From positions 1 through 5,371 of the forward strand of contig CABRZK010000179.1 of NCBI GenBank assembly GCA_902475415.1: 5,371 nucleotides of DNA, in the 5' to 3' direction. The position numbers and the translations under genes were made by a program. Of the stretch, positions 1 to 5,371 are shown piece by piece; position 1 is the stretch's first letter; the number at the start of each line of letters is the position of its first letter. Source of the stretch: an uncultured Eubacterium sp. (lineage in GTDB: Bacteria; Bacillota; Clostridia; Lachnospirales; Lachnospiraceae). Under the pieces are notes generated by a model, which saw only the letters and a program-made list of their open reading frames with translations, was not told where the DNA came from and did not search any database.

Positions 1-163
1 CCTGTCCTTCATAGGCACTGACGCTATAAAGCATCACGAGGCCAAATCCCACCAGAAAGATGATGATAAAGAGCAGACTGTAATCAAAATATTTTGTTGT
101 TCCGGCATCTGCCTTTCTTCTTTCAACGCTGGCCGTTTTTGTACGGTTTCTGCGGTTACTCAT
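1..163 (-). CDS. ftsW: FtsW/SpoVE-type SEDS protein, N-terminal fragment cut by the window edge
   Basis: Only the first 54 codons are visible. The ATG is at 163-161 and the frame stays open to the window edge. The product starts MSNRRNRTKTASVERRKAD, a basic cytoplasmic tail, followed by KYFDYSLLFIIIFLVGFG and LVMLYSVSAYEGQ. The Phe-Asp-Tyr-Ser-Leu lead into a first membrane helix that ends near Leu-Tyr-Ser-Val-Ser is typical of the SEDS family (FtsW, RodA, SpoVE). Known members are polytopic glycosyltransferases of about 370 to 420 residues that polymerise lipid II with a partner class B PBP. Position directly after murD matches B. subtilis spoVE and ftsW in other dcw clusters, while RodA usually lies elsewhere. 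The visible part cannot separate a vegetative FtsW from a sporulation SpoVE. Family is confident; the exact symbol is an inference from context. Confidence 0.85.
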   Translation of the reverse strand, partial: MSNRRNRTKTASVERRKADAGTTKYFDYSLLFIIIFLVGFGLVMLYSVSAYEGQ

Positions 164-169
164 CTACAA

Positions 170-1531
170 TTACTCCTTTAATGCATGAACCATTTCTTTG
201 AACATTTTGCCACGAACTTCATAATTCGGGAACATTCCCCAGCTTGCACATGCCGGAGAAAGTAACACAGCATCTCCATTCTGTGCATTCTCATAACAGA
301 TATCTACCGCTTCCTGCAGACTGTCTGCAAATACATAGTCGTGGAACCCGCAGGCTTCTGCAGCCTGTGCAATTTTTTCTCTGGTCTGACCGATCAGCAC
401 CAGTTTCTTTACTTTTCCGTCAAAACTGTTGATCCATTCTGTATATTCAGACTGTTTGTCATATCCACCACCGATCAGACAGGTCGGACGATCCATTGCC
501 TGAATGCCCTTAATTGCTGCATCCGGATTGGTTCCCTTGGAATCATTATAAAAACGTACGCCTCTCTTTTCTGTTACATATTCAATTCTGTGCTCAACTG
601 CCTGAAACGTACGCAATGCTTCGCGGATATGTTCCATTGAAACTCCGTAATTCAAAGCCATTGCAGCCGCTGCCATGGCATTTTCATGATTATGACGTCC
701 CAGAATATTCAGCTCATCTGTAGAAATCACTTCCTCTTTCTGTCCGTCATGTGCATAAACAATCTTATCTCCATCCAGATAAATACCTTCTTCCAGCTGT
801 CTGAGACTGCTGAAAAATACAATGTGTGCAGATAATTCTTTGGCACGCTCTCTGAGCACTTCGTCCTCATAATTTAATACACAGGTCTGCTCCGGTCCCT
901 GGTTTTTCGCAATGCTCAGTTTTGCCGCAATATAATTTTCCATTGTATGGTGGCGGTTCAGATGATCCGGTGTAATATTCAGAATTGCTGATACCTGCGG
1001 ACAGAACGTATCAATTGTCTCAAGCTGAAAGCTGCTGATTTCAGCCACCGTTACCGTATCCTCAACATCTTCTGCTACCACGCCGGTATACGGAATACCG
1101 ATATTTCCTACCACATGCACATGTGGAAAAGCAGTCTTCATGATCTCACCAAGAAGTGCTGTGGTCGTTGTCTTTCCATTTGTGCCTGTAATTGCAAGCA
1201 CATCTCCTTTTTTGAAGCGATAAGCAAGTTCAATCTCACCCCAGACAGGAATACCTGCCTCTTTCCATCGAATCACCATCGGAAGGTCAACCGGTACACC
1301 AGGACTTAATACTATCAGATTCAGTTCTTTTTCTACTTCCTGTGGCAGTTCTCCCACATACAGCTTTGGCATCTTTCCTGTTTCAAAATTTTCCAGTACA
1401 TGCGCTTTATCCAGCTTTTCATTACCATCAAATAAAATAACTTCTGCTCCGGCACCGAGCAATAATTTTGCTGCCGCTACGCCACTGATACCTGTTCCGA
1501 ATACCAGTACTTTTTTCCCTGTGAATTCCAT
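170..1531 (-). CDS. murD: UDP-N-acetylmuramoylalanine--D-glutamate ligase MurD
   Basis: This cytoplasmic Mur ligase adds D-glutamate to UDP-MurNAc-L-alanine using ATP, the second amino acid step of peptidoglycan precursor synthesis. The 453-residue length fits MurD. An N-terminal Rossmann-like UMP-binding domain has GTGISG at 12-17. The central ATPase domain has the P-loop GTNGKTTTT (116-124), the conserved Glu in AEISSFQLE (E164) and NITPDHLNRH (185-194). The lysine in AAKLSIAK (K204) matches the carbamylated lysine of E. coli MurD. NHENAMAA starts at 281. The C-terminal domain carries EHRIEYV (313-319), NDSKGTNPDA (329-338) and LLSPACASWGMF (423-434). I chose the ATG at 1531 because GGAGG lies nine bases upstream; an in-frame GTG at 1537 would add two residues but leaves only three bases after that site. 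The gene follows mraY by 98 bases and precedes ftsW by six. All key motifs look intact. Confidence 0.97.
   Translation of the reverse strand: MEFTGKKVLVFGTGISGVAAAKLLLGAGAEVILFDGNEKLDKAHVLENFETGKMPKLYVGELPQEVEKELNLIVLSPGVPVDLPMVIRWKEAGIPVWGEIELAYRFKKGDVLAITGTNGKTTTTALLGEIMKTAFPHVHVVGNIGIPYTGVVAEDVEDTVTVAEISSFQLETIDTFCPQVSAILNITPDHLNRHHTMENYIAAKLSIAKNQGPEQTCVLNYEDEVLRERAKELSAHIVFFSSLRQLEEGIYLDGDKIVYAHDGQKEEVISTDELNILGRHNHENAMAAAAMALNYGVSMEHIREALRTFQAVEHRIEYVTEKRGVRFYNDSKGTNPDAAIKGIQAMDRPTCLIGGGYDKQSEYTEWINSFDGKVKKLVLIGQTREKIAQAAEACGFHDYVFADSLQEAVDICYENAQNGDAVLLSPACASWGMFPNYEVRGKMFKEMVHALKE
173..178 (-). promoter_or_regulatory. Ribosome binding site of ftsW inside the end of murD
   Basis: The minus strand reads AAGGAG here, nine bases before the ftsW ATG. 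The same six bases are the last two sense codons of murD (Lys-Glu), followed at once by its TAA stop. Only six bases separate the two reading frames, so ribosomes finishing murD end on or next to the ftsW start site. That arrangement suggests translational coupling, which is inferred and not demonstrated. Confidence 0.85.
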
Positions 1532-1540
1532 TGACACATT

Positions 1541-1545
1541 CCTCC
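1541..1545 (-). promoter_or_regulatory. Ribosome binding site that fixes the murD start
   Basis: The minus strand reads GGAGG. Spacing to the ATG at 1531 is nine bases, close to the usual optimum. Spacing to the in-frame GTG at 1537 is only three bases. This favours the ATG and a 453-residue protein over the two-residue longer GTG version. Confidence 0.75.
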
Positions 1546-1572
1546 AGATTGTTTTCTCTCCAAACTATATCT

Positions 1573-1590
1573 GAGATTTTTACAAATCTC
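1573..1590 (-). repeat. Hairpin with GNRA-type loop between mraY and murD
   Basis: On the minus strand GAGATTT and AAATCTC form a perfect seven-base-pair stem around the four-base loop GTAA, which fits the GNRA tetraloop pattern in RNA. No U tract follows, so it is not a standard terminator. It lies in the mraY-murD gap about 27 bases before the murD ribosome binding site. A role in mRNA stability or processing is possible but speculative. Confidence 0.5.
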
Positions 1591-1595
1591 TCCGC

Positions 1596-1619
1596 GAAAC
1601 AGATCTTTTTATCCGTTTC
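1596..1619 (-). repeat. Hairpin just after the mraY stop codon
   Basis: On the minus strand GAAACGGAT pairs with ATCTGTTTC through nine base pairs, one of them G-U, around the six-base loop AAAAAG. It begins ten bases after the mraY stop codon. No run of U follows, so a rho-independent terminator is unlikely. It may protect the 3' end of the upstream message or cause a partial pause. It lies five bases before the second hairpin. Confidence 0.5.
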
Positions 1620-1629
1620 TGCAATCTAA

Positions 1630-2583
1630 CTACGCAATACCAATATATGCAATCAGACAAAGGATTGCTGTAACAATTGAAAATACTGCGACCACTCGGG
1701 TCTCAGACCAGCCACCGAGCTCAAAATGATGATGAATCGGTGCCATGCGGAAGAATCTTTTTCCGCCGGTCTTTTTAAAATATACGACCTGGATCATGAC
1801 AGATAAAATCTCGATCCAGTAAATCAGTCCAACGATCAGTATAAAAATCGGCATCTGCATCATATAAGCCGTTGCTGCCACAAAGCCGCCAAGTGCAAGG
1901 GATCCTGTATCTCCCATAAATACACTGGCCGGATATACATTGAACAGCAAAAATCCAAGTAATGCTCCCACAACCGCGCAGGTCACCGGTGCAATACCGG
2001 CGCCTGTTCCAACAGCAACTACAGAAAAGAATGTTGCCACCAGAATGGTAACACTGGAAGCCAGACCATCCAGTCCGTCTGTAAAGTTGACTCCGTTGAC
2101 TGTACCAATTACCGCAAAAAACAGAATTGGAACCGCAAGCCATCCAAGCTCCAAATAACGTCCACTGCTAAATGGAATCAGCATAGACAGTGAAACATCA
2201 CTTTTTACAAGATATACTGCGAATACAGCTGTCACCACTATCTCACATATCATTTTCTGCCATGCGAGTAATCCGTCAGATCTGCGCAATACAACTTTAA
2301 GATAATCATCTAAAAATCCGATAATTCCAAATCCTACTGTCACAAACAGAATTGGAATAATCTTCGGATATCCTTTCACATAAAACAGGGAAGTAATTAC
2401 CACTGCGATCAGAATCATGATTCCTCCCATCGTCGGTGTACCATTTTTCTTCTGATGAGATTCCAGTTCCTCCCTCTCTGTATTTCCAATTTTCAATTTC
2501 CGTAAAAACGGAATCACTACCGGTCCTAATATCGCTGAAATTGCAAATGCCAGCAATACCGGAATAATTACCTGATATGTCAT
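1630..2583 (-). CDS. mraY: Phospho-N-acetylmuramoyl-pentapeptide-transferase MraY
   Basis: This integral membrane enzyme transfers phospho-MurNAc-pentapeptide from its UDP carrier to undecaprenyl phosphate, making lipid I and releasing UMP. It is Mg2+ dependent. The 317-residue protein is almost entirely hydrophobic segments joined by short loops, in line with the ten-helix MraY fold. Family signatures appear in order: HQKKNGTPTMGG (43-54), FLDDYLK with D92 and D93 (90-96), NFTDGLDGL (166-174), FMGDTGS with D225 (222-228) and APIHHHFE (281-288). These include the aspartates and the triple-histidine loop needed for activity. I chose the ATG at 2583 because GAGGTG lies five bases upstream. The frame stays open to a TTG at 2616, but that would add eleven polar residues and has no good ribosome binding site. 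The gene probably has its own promoter and is followed by murD. Confidence 0.97.
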   Translation of the reverse strand: MTYQVIIPVLLAFAISAILGPVVIPFLRKLKIGNTEREELESHQKKNGTPTMGGIMILIAVVITSLFYVKGYPKIIPILFVTVGFGIIGFLDDYLKVVLRRSDGLLAWQKMICEIVVTAVFAVYLVKSDVSLSMLIPFSSGRYLELGWLAVPILFFAVIGTVNGVNFTDGLDGLASSVTILVATFFSVVAVGTGAGIAPVTCAVVGALLGFLLFNVYPASVFMGDTGSLALGGFVAATAYMMQMPIFILIVGLIYWIEILSVMIQVVYFKKTGGKRFFRMAPIHHHFELGGWSETRVVAVFSIVTAILCLIAYIGIA

Positions 2584-2588
2584 TTTCA

Positions 2589-2594
2589 CACCTC
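2589..2594 (-). promoter_or_regulatory. Ribosome binding site that fixes the mraY start
   Basis: The minus strand reads GAGGTG, a six-base match to the complement of the 16S rRNA tail, five bases before the ATG at 2583. It would lie inside the coding sequence if the TTG at 2616 were the start, which argues for the shorter 317-residue protein. Confidence 0.75.
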
Positions 2595-2649
2595 TTCTTA
2601 CTTCGACATCTCCCAATGCCGATTGTATGTTTTTTTTAGCCTAAGTAGT

Positions 2650-2678
2650 ATCATACGTCTTTTCTATTTTTTTGGCAA
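2650..2678 (-). promoter_or_regulatory. Candidate sigma-A promoter for mraY-murD-ftsW
   Basis: On the minus strand TTGCCA (2678-2673) and TATGAT (2655-2650) are separated by exactly 17 bases. These match TTGACA and TATAAT at five of six positions each. The spacer starts with an A-rich run. A transcript would begin near 2643 and give mraY a leader of about 60 bases. It lies in the only long gap before mraY, so the distal genes could be transcribed in vegetative cells independently of the PBP genes upstream. Prediction only; no expression data. Confidence 0.65.
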
Positions 2679-2680
2679 CT

Positions 2681-2702
2681 CTGAAAATCTGCTAATTTTC
2701 AG
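2681..2702 (-). repeat. Palindrome overlapping the spoVD-like stop codon and abutting the mraY promoter
   Basis: CTGAAAAT and ATTTTCAG form a perfect eight-base-pair inverted repeat around a six-base centre. It covers the TGA stop of the PBP gene (2701-2699) and ends two bases upstream of the -35 box of the candidate mraY promoter. On the minus strand the bases after it are rich in A and not U, so it lacks the tail of a rho-independent terminator. It could be a weak RNA hairpin or a protein binding site next to the promoter. Confidence 0.45.
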
Positions 2703-4450
2703 TTCTGTCCTGCTTCCCTTATCGGTACATTTTCCATCTTTTCTATTCCAAGATACGGAAGCGCATTTTCAAAAATTTCCTTCAGCACAGGTGCCGCAAC
2801 GGTTCCGCCATAATAGATTCCCTGAGGATTGTCTATTACCACCAGTCCGATCACCTGAGGATCCGCGGCTGGTGCAAATCCCAGATACGATGCAATGTAT
2901 TTGTGTTCACTTCTTGGAAGCGTCTGCGATGTTGCTGTTTTTCCTGCCACAGAGTAACCTTCCACTGCCGCTCTTTTTCCTGTGCCTTCAGAAACCACTT
3001 TTTCCAGAAGTTCACAGAGTGTTTTTGATGTCGATTCACTTACAATCTGACCGGCGGTCTCATAAGTAAATGTATGAATTGTCTCTCCATCTGCATTCTG
3101 CACAGAAATCCCAAAATGTGGCACAACACGCCTTCCACCATTCACCAGCGAGGATGCTGTTGTGATAAGCTGAATCGGCGTAATCTGAAATGACTGTCCA
3201 AATGAAATCGTTGCCAGCTCCACCAGACCGATTTTATCCTTCTGATGCATAATGGTTGCAGCTTCTCCCGGCAGATCAATGCCTGTTTTTTCCATCAGAC
3301 CAAACTGCTCAAAATAATGATAAAAGTGATCTGCGCCAAGACGTAACCCCAGTTCAATAAACACCGGATTACAGGAATTCATAATTCCCTGGGTAAACGT
3401 TTCTGCTCCATGTCCTGTTGTTTTATGGCATCGGATTCTTCGATCTTCCACAATCTTATATCCCGGACAGTAAAACTGGTCATTCACTGTCACCACCCGC
3501 TGTTCCAACGCGGCAGCTGTCGTAATGATTTTAAACGTAGACCCTGGTTCATAGGTATCATTGATACATGCATTTCTCCACATCTGATTCAGAAGTTCCT
3601 GCCTGTTTTCATCAGAAATCGCAGCGTCTGTATCCAGTTCAAAAGGATCGTTCAAATTATATTCCGGTTCATTTACCATGGACAGAATCTCTCCATTTTG
3701 CGGATTCATCAGTATCACCGAAACACTGTCTGCCATTTTTTCTTTCCGCACCTTCTGTGCCGCCTGTTCACAATAGTTCTGTAATGTATAATCCAGACTG
3801 ATTGTCAGCTGATTTCCACTTACCGGTTCTTCCCTGCGCTCTCCTTCTGCCTCCAGTTCTTCTCCGAAAGCATTTGTCTGTGTCAGGATTTTTCCATCTG
3901 TCCCCGAAAGCCATTTATCATATTTTACTTCCAGTCCAAGAATTCCCTGATTATCTCCTCCGGTAAAGCCAACCACTTTCGAAGCAAGTGTATCATACGG
4001 ATAATACCTGCGATAATCTGCATCTACTTTTACACCATCCAGATCGTAGGAAAGAATAATATCCCCGGTTTCTTTTGGTACATTCGTTCGAATTCTTTCG
4101 ATGGAACTGATTTTTTCCACACGTTTGCGTACGATTTTCTCCGACAGATCAAGTTCTCTGCATAAAACCTCAATGACATACTCCGGATCTGTCAGTTGGC
4201 TGTGAATCACAGAAATGGTACAGACTGACTGATTATCTGCCAGCACAACGCCATTACGGTCTACAATTCTTCCTCTTGCAGCTTTAATGCTGCGTTCCCG
4301 CTCATGCAGGTTTTGCGCTTTTTCTTCATAATATTCTGACCGAAAAATCATGAGATATACCAGCCGGCCACATTGTGCACACATCAGTACGATAATGATC
4401 AGCATCAGCGAGACTATCTTCTTTTTCTGAAATGTCAGCAACCGTTTCAT
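2699..4450 (-). CDS. spoVD: Class B penicillin-binding protein, SpoVD-like transpeptidase
   Basis: A single-pass membrane D,D-transpeptidase of 583 residues that cross-links peptidoglycan outside the membrane. A short basic N-terminus is followed by one membrane helix (about 12-36). The class B pedestal has RGRIVDRNG (59-67) and GILGLE (169-174). The transpeptidase domain has STFK with catalytic S304 and K307, SCN at 359-361, and a third motif that reads KTAT at 504-507, where KTGT is usual. C341 and C360 lie 37 and 56 residues after the serine, close to the redox-sensitive pair of B. subtilis SpoVD as I recall it (332 and 351 with S294). There is no C-terminal PASTA domain, unlike B. subtilis SpoVD; only about 14 residues follow ALPYLGI. 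I chose the ATG at 4450, with a weak GGA six bases upstream; an ATG at 4471 would add seven residues but has no ribosome binding site. Class B PBP is certain. The SpoVD assignment rests on position after another class B PBP, cysteines and promoter; a division (FtsI) role remains possible. Confidence 0.9.
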   Translation of the reverse strand: MKRLLTFQKKKIVSLMLIIIVLMCAQCGRLVYLMIFRSEYYEEKAQNLHERERSIKAARGRIVDRNGVVLADNQSVCTISVIHSQLTDPEYVIEVLCRELDLSEKIVRKRVEKISSIERIRTNVPKETGDIILSYDLDGVKVDADYRRYYPYDTLASKVVGFTGGDNQGILGLEVKYDKWLSGTDGKILTQTNAFGEELEAEGERREEPVSGNQLTISLDYTLQNYCEQAAQKVRKEKMADSVSVILMNPQNGEILSMVNEPEYNLNDPFELDTDAAISDENRQELLNQMWRNACINDTYEPGSTFKIITTAAALEQRVVTVNDQFYCPGYKIVEDRRIRCHKTTGHGAETFTQGIMNSCNPVFIELGLRLGADHFYHYFEQFGLMEKTGIDLPGEAATIMHQKDKIGLVELATISFGQSFQITPIQLITTASSLVNGGRRVVPHFGISVQNADGETIHTFTYETAGQIVSESTSKTLCELLEKVVSEGTGKRAAVEGYSVAGKTATSQTLPRSEHKYIASYLGFAPAADPQVIGLVVIDNPQGIYYGGTVAAPVLKEIFENALPYLGIEKMENVPIREAGQN

Positions 4451-4478
4451 ACAAAGTCCCACAGAATCCATTTTTTAC

Positions 4479-4507
4479 ATTGTATTATGCATTGCCGGTT
4501 TCTATGA
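4479..4507 (-). promoter_or_regulatory. Candidate sigma-E-type sporulation promoter of the second PBP gene
   Basis: On the minus strand TCATAGA (4507-4501) and AATACAAT (4486-4479) are separated by 14 bases. The B. subtilis mother-cell sigma-E consensus is about KMATATT, 14 bases, CATACAHT. The -35 box matches at the first five of seven positions and the -10 box at seven of eight. No good sigma-A -35 box lies at the right distance from the TACAAT. Transcription would begin around 4472, at or just before the ATG at 4471, which supports the downstream ATG at 4450 as the true start. B. subtilis spoVD is also under sigma-E control, to my knowledge. Short consensus matches arise by chance, so this is tentative. 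Confidence 0.4.
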
Positions 4508-4525
4508 GCTTTTCAATGCCAGTTT
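4490..4525 (-). repeat. Imperfect 12-base direct repeat between the two PBP genes
   Basis: The minus strand holds AAACTGGCATTG (4525-4514) and AAACCGGCAATG (4501-4490), identical at 10 of 12 positions and offset by 24 bases. The second copy fills the spacer of the candidate sigma-E promoter and the first lies just upstream of its -35 box. Because of the internal substitution, GCATTG and CAATGC also form a six-base inverted repeat. It could be a regulator site or chance. Confidence 0.3.
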
Positions 4526-4568
4526 TTCCGGTCTGGCCTCTCGGGCACAGCAGGTTGCTCAGATGCTG

Positions 4569-5371
4569 TTACTGTCCTCCGTTTCCTTCTTCTGTACTCT
4601 GTGGCGCCTGTGTCGGCACTTCACTGTCCATAGATTCTGTGGTCTGTTCTACCTGTGTACCTTCGCCGGTAATACCAACGCCCTCATTCACTCCGGTCTT
4701 TTCTTCATCCGGGTAAATTCCCATATATGGCAGAGCTTCTTTCAGAATTTCTCTGGCAATACTCTGGGCATAGTAACTATGTGCCTGATCGGCAGAATTA
4801 GCCTCATCTACTACTACATATATCGCAACCTGCGGATTTTCTGCAGGTACCGATCCAATAAAAGAAACCAGATATTTTCTGGCTGAACGCGGTAATTTCT
4901 GCGCTGTACCGGTCTTTCCACCCATAGAATAACCGTCTACTTTCGCTTTCTTACCGGAACCATTTACAATAACTCCCTGCAGATACTGCCGAATCGTTGC
5001 CGATGTCTCCTCAGAAACTGTTTCTTTAATCAGAGTTGGTTCAATATTCTGCACGGTATTTCCATTTTCATCCTCAATCTTGCATACCATGTGAGGCTGA
5101 TAATACTTGCCACCATTGATCAGGGAACAATAGCCTGTCAGTAGCTGAATCATTGTGACATTATAACTTTGTCCGAATGAGTTTGTCGCCAGGTTGATCG
5201 TACTCAGCTGATCCTCGGAATAAATCAGGGAATCCGTACGCGCCTCACCCGGAAGATCGATGTTCGTTTTCAAGCCAAAGTTAAATATCTGCTGATAACG
5301 GCTGAAATTCGCCGGACCAATTGCATAGGACATCTGCATCAACGCATCGTTACAGGAATTTTCCAGCGCCT
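4569..5371 (-). CDS. Class B penicillin-binding protein, C-terminal part (5' end beyond the window)
   Basis: The last 266 codons of a peptidoglycan transpeptidase gene; the frame is open to the window edge and the start lies outside. The fragment begins ALENSCNDA, so the SxN motif (SCN) sits at fragment residues 5-7 (bases 5357-5349). The catalytic serine is off the edge. GLKTNIDLPGEA follows, then SFGQSYNVTMIQL, then a canonical KTGT at 152-155 (bases 4916-4905) and LPRSARKY. The SxN-to-KTG distance is 147 residues, against 145 in the downstream PBP, and both share IDLPGEA, LPRS and ALPY motifs, so they look like an old tandem duplication. After ALPYMGI comes a 48-residue tail rich in Glu, Thr, Gln and Gly with no PASTA domain in view. 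By position it would be the FtsI/PbpB-like division PBP, ahead of a SpoVD-like one as in B. subtilis, but sequence alone does not settle this. The stop is 118 bases upstream of the next start. Confidence 0.93.
   Translation of the reverse strand, partial: ALENSCNDALMQMSYAIGPANFSRYQQIFNFGLKTNIDLPGEARTDSLIYSEDQLSTINLATNSFGQSYNVTMIQLLTGYCSLINGGKYYQPHMVCKIEDENGNTVQNIEPTLIKETVSEETSATIRQYLQGVIVNGSGKKAKVDGYSMGGKTGTAQKLPRSARKYLVSFIGSVPAENPQVAIYVVVDEANSADQAHSYYAQSIAREILKEALPYMGIYPDEEKTGVNEGVGITGEGTQVEQTTESMDSEVPTQAPQSTEEGNGGQ

Noticed and set aside
341..723. Overlapping plus-strand open frames opposite murD
   Set aside because: They are antisense shadows of an intact murD with no ribosome binding site or family motif.
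1775..2143. A 122-codon open frame on the minus strand inside mraY
   Set aside because: It is another frame of mraY. The Cys/Trp/Arg-rich product resembles no protein family, while the mraY frame carries all family motifs.
2584..2616. N-terminal extension of MraY from a TTG at 2616
   Set aside because: The added residues are polar and unlike the family, no ribosome binding site precedes the TTG, and a good one precedes the ATG at 2583.
2667..2702. Rho-independent terminator after the second PBP gene
   Set aside because: The inverted repeat is followed on the minus strand by A residues; the T run is on the plus strand and lies before the hairpin in that direction, where there is also no gene to terminate.
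2623..3069. A 148-codon open frame on the plus strand
   Set aside because: It lies almost entirely antisense to the second PBP gene, has no recognisable domain, and its Phe/Leu/Ser/Pro-rich composition is what the antisense of that gene would give.
4514..4543. Hairpin GCCAG/CTGGC as a terminator after the first PBP gene
   Set aside because: The stem is only five base pairs with a ten-base loop and no U tract follows.
1..5371. A mobile element, CRISPR array, RNA gene or defence system
   Set aside because: No inverted terminal repeats, transposase or repeat-spacer pattern was seen, and coding sequence of recognised cell-wall genes fills nearly all of the window.

Overview
The window is one strand of a cell-wall and division (dcw) gene cluster from a low-to-moderate GC Gram-positive bacterium. 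Every gene lies on the minus strand, so transcription runs from high to low coordinates. In that order the genes are: the 3' part of a class B penicillin-binding protein (PBP) gene (5371 to 4569), a second complete class B PBP gene (4450 to 2699), mraY (2583 to 1630), murD (1531 to 170), and the first 54 codons of an ftsW/spoVE-type SEDS gene (163 to 1). Gene content, Shine-Dalgarno sequences and protein sequence all point to the Clostridia. A Lachnospiraceae-like organism is my best guess, because two class B PBP genes run straight into mraY with no murE or murF between them. I cannot confirm the taxon without a search.

MraY loads UDP-MurNAc-pentapeptide onto undecaprenyl phosphate to make lipid I. 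MurD adds D-glutamate earlier in the cytoplasmic pathway. The SEDS protein and a class B PBP form the glycan polymerase/transpeptidase pair that uses lipid II outside the membrane. The second PBP sits where Bacillus subtilis has spoVD. It carries two cysteines at nearly the same distances from the active serine as the redox-controlled pair I recall from B. subtilis SpoVD. A sigma-E-like promoter lies just upstream of it. Together these suggest, but do not prove, a role in making the spore cortex.

Three gaps of roughly 100 bases separate the first four genes, and each holds visible structure. The gap between the two PBP genes holds the sigma-E-like promoter and an imperfect direct repeat. The gap before mraY holds a palindrome over the spoVD-like stop codon and a good sigma-A promoter with a 17-base spacer. 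The gap between mraY and murD holds two tandem hairpins without U tracts. murD and ftsW are separated by six bases, and the ftsW ribosome binding site lies inside the last codons of murD.

I see no mobile element, CRISPR array, tRNA, rRNA or convincing rho-independent terminator. This is mostly a core housekeeping region and I found no evidence of an undescribed system. The most notable points are a KTG-to-KTA change in the third catalytic motif of the second PBP, its cysteine pair, and the candidate promoters.
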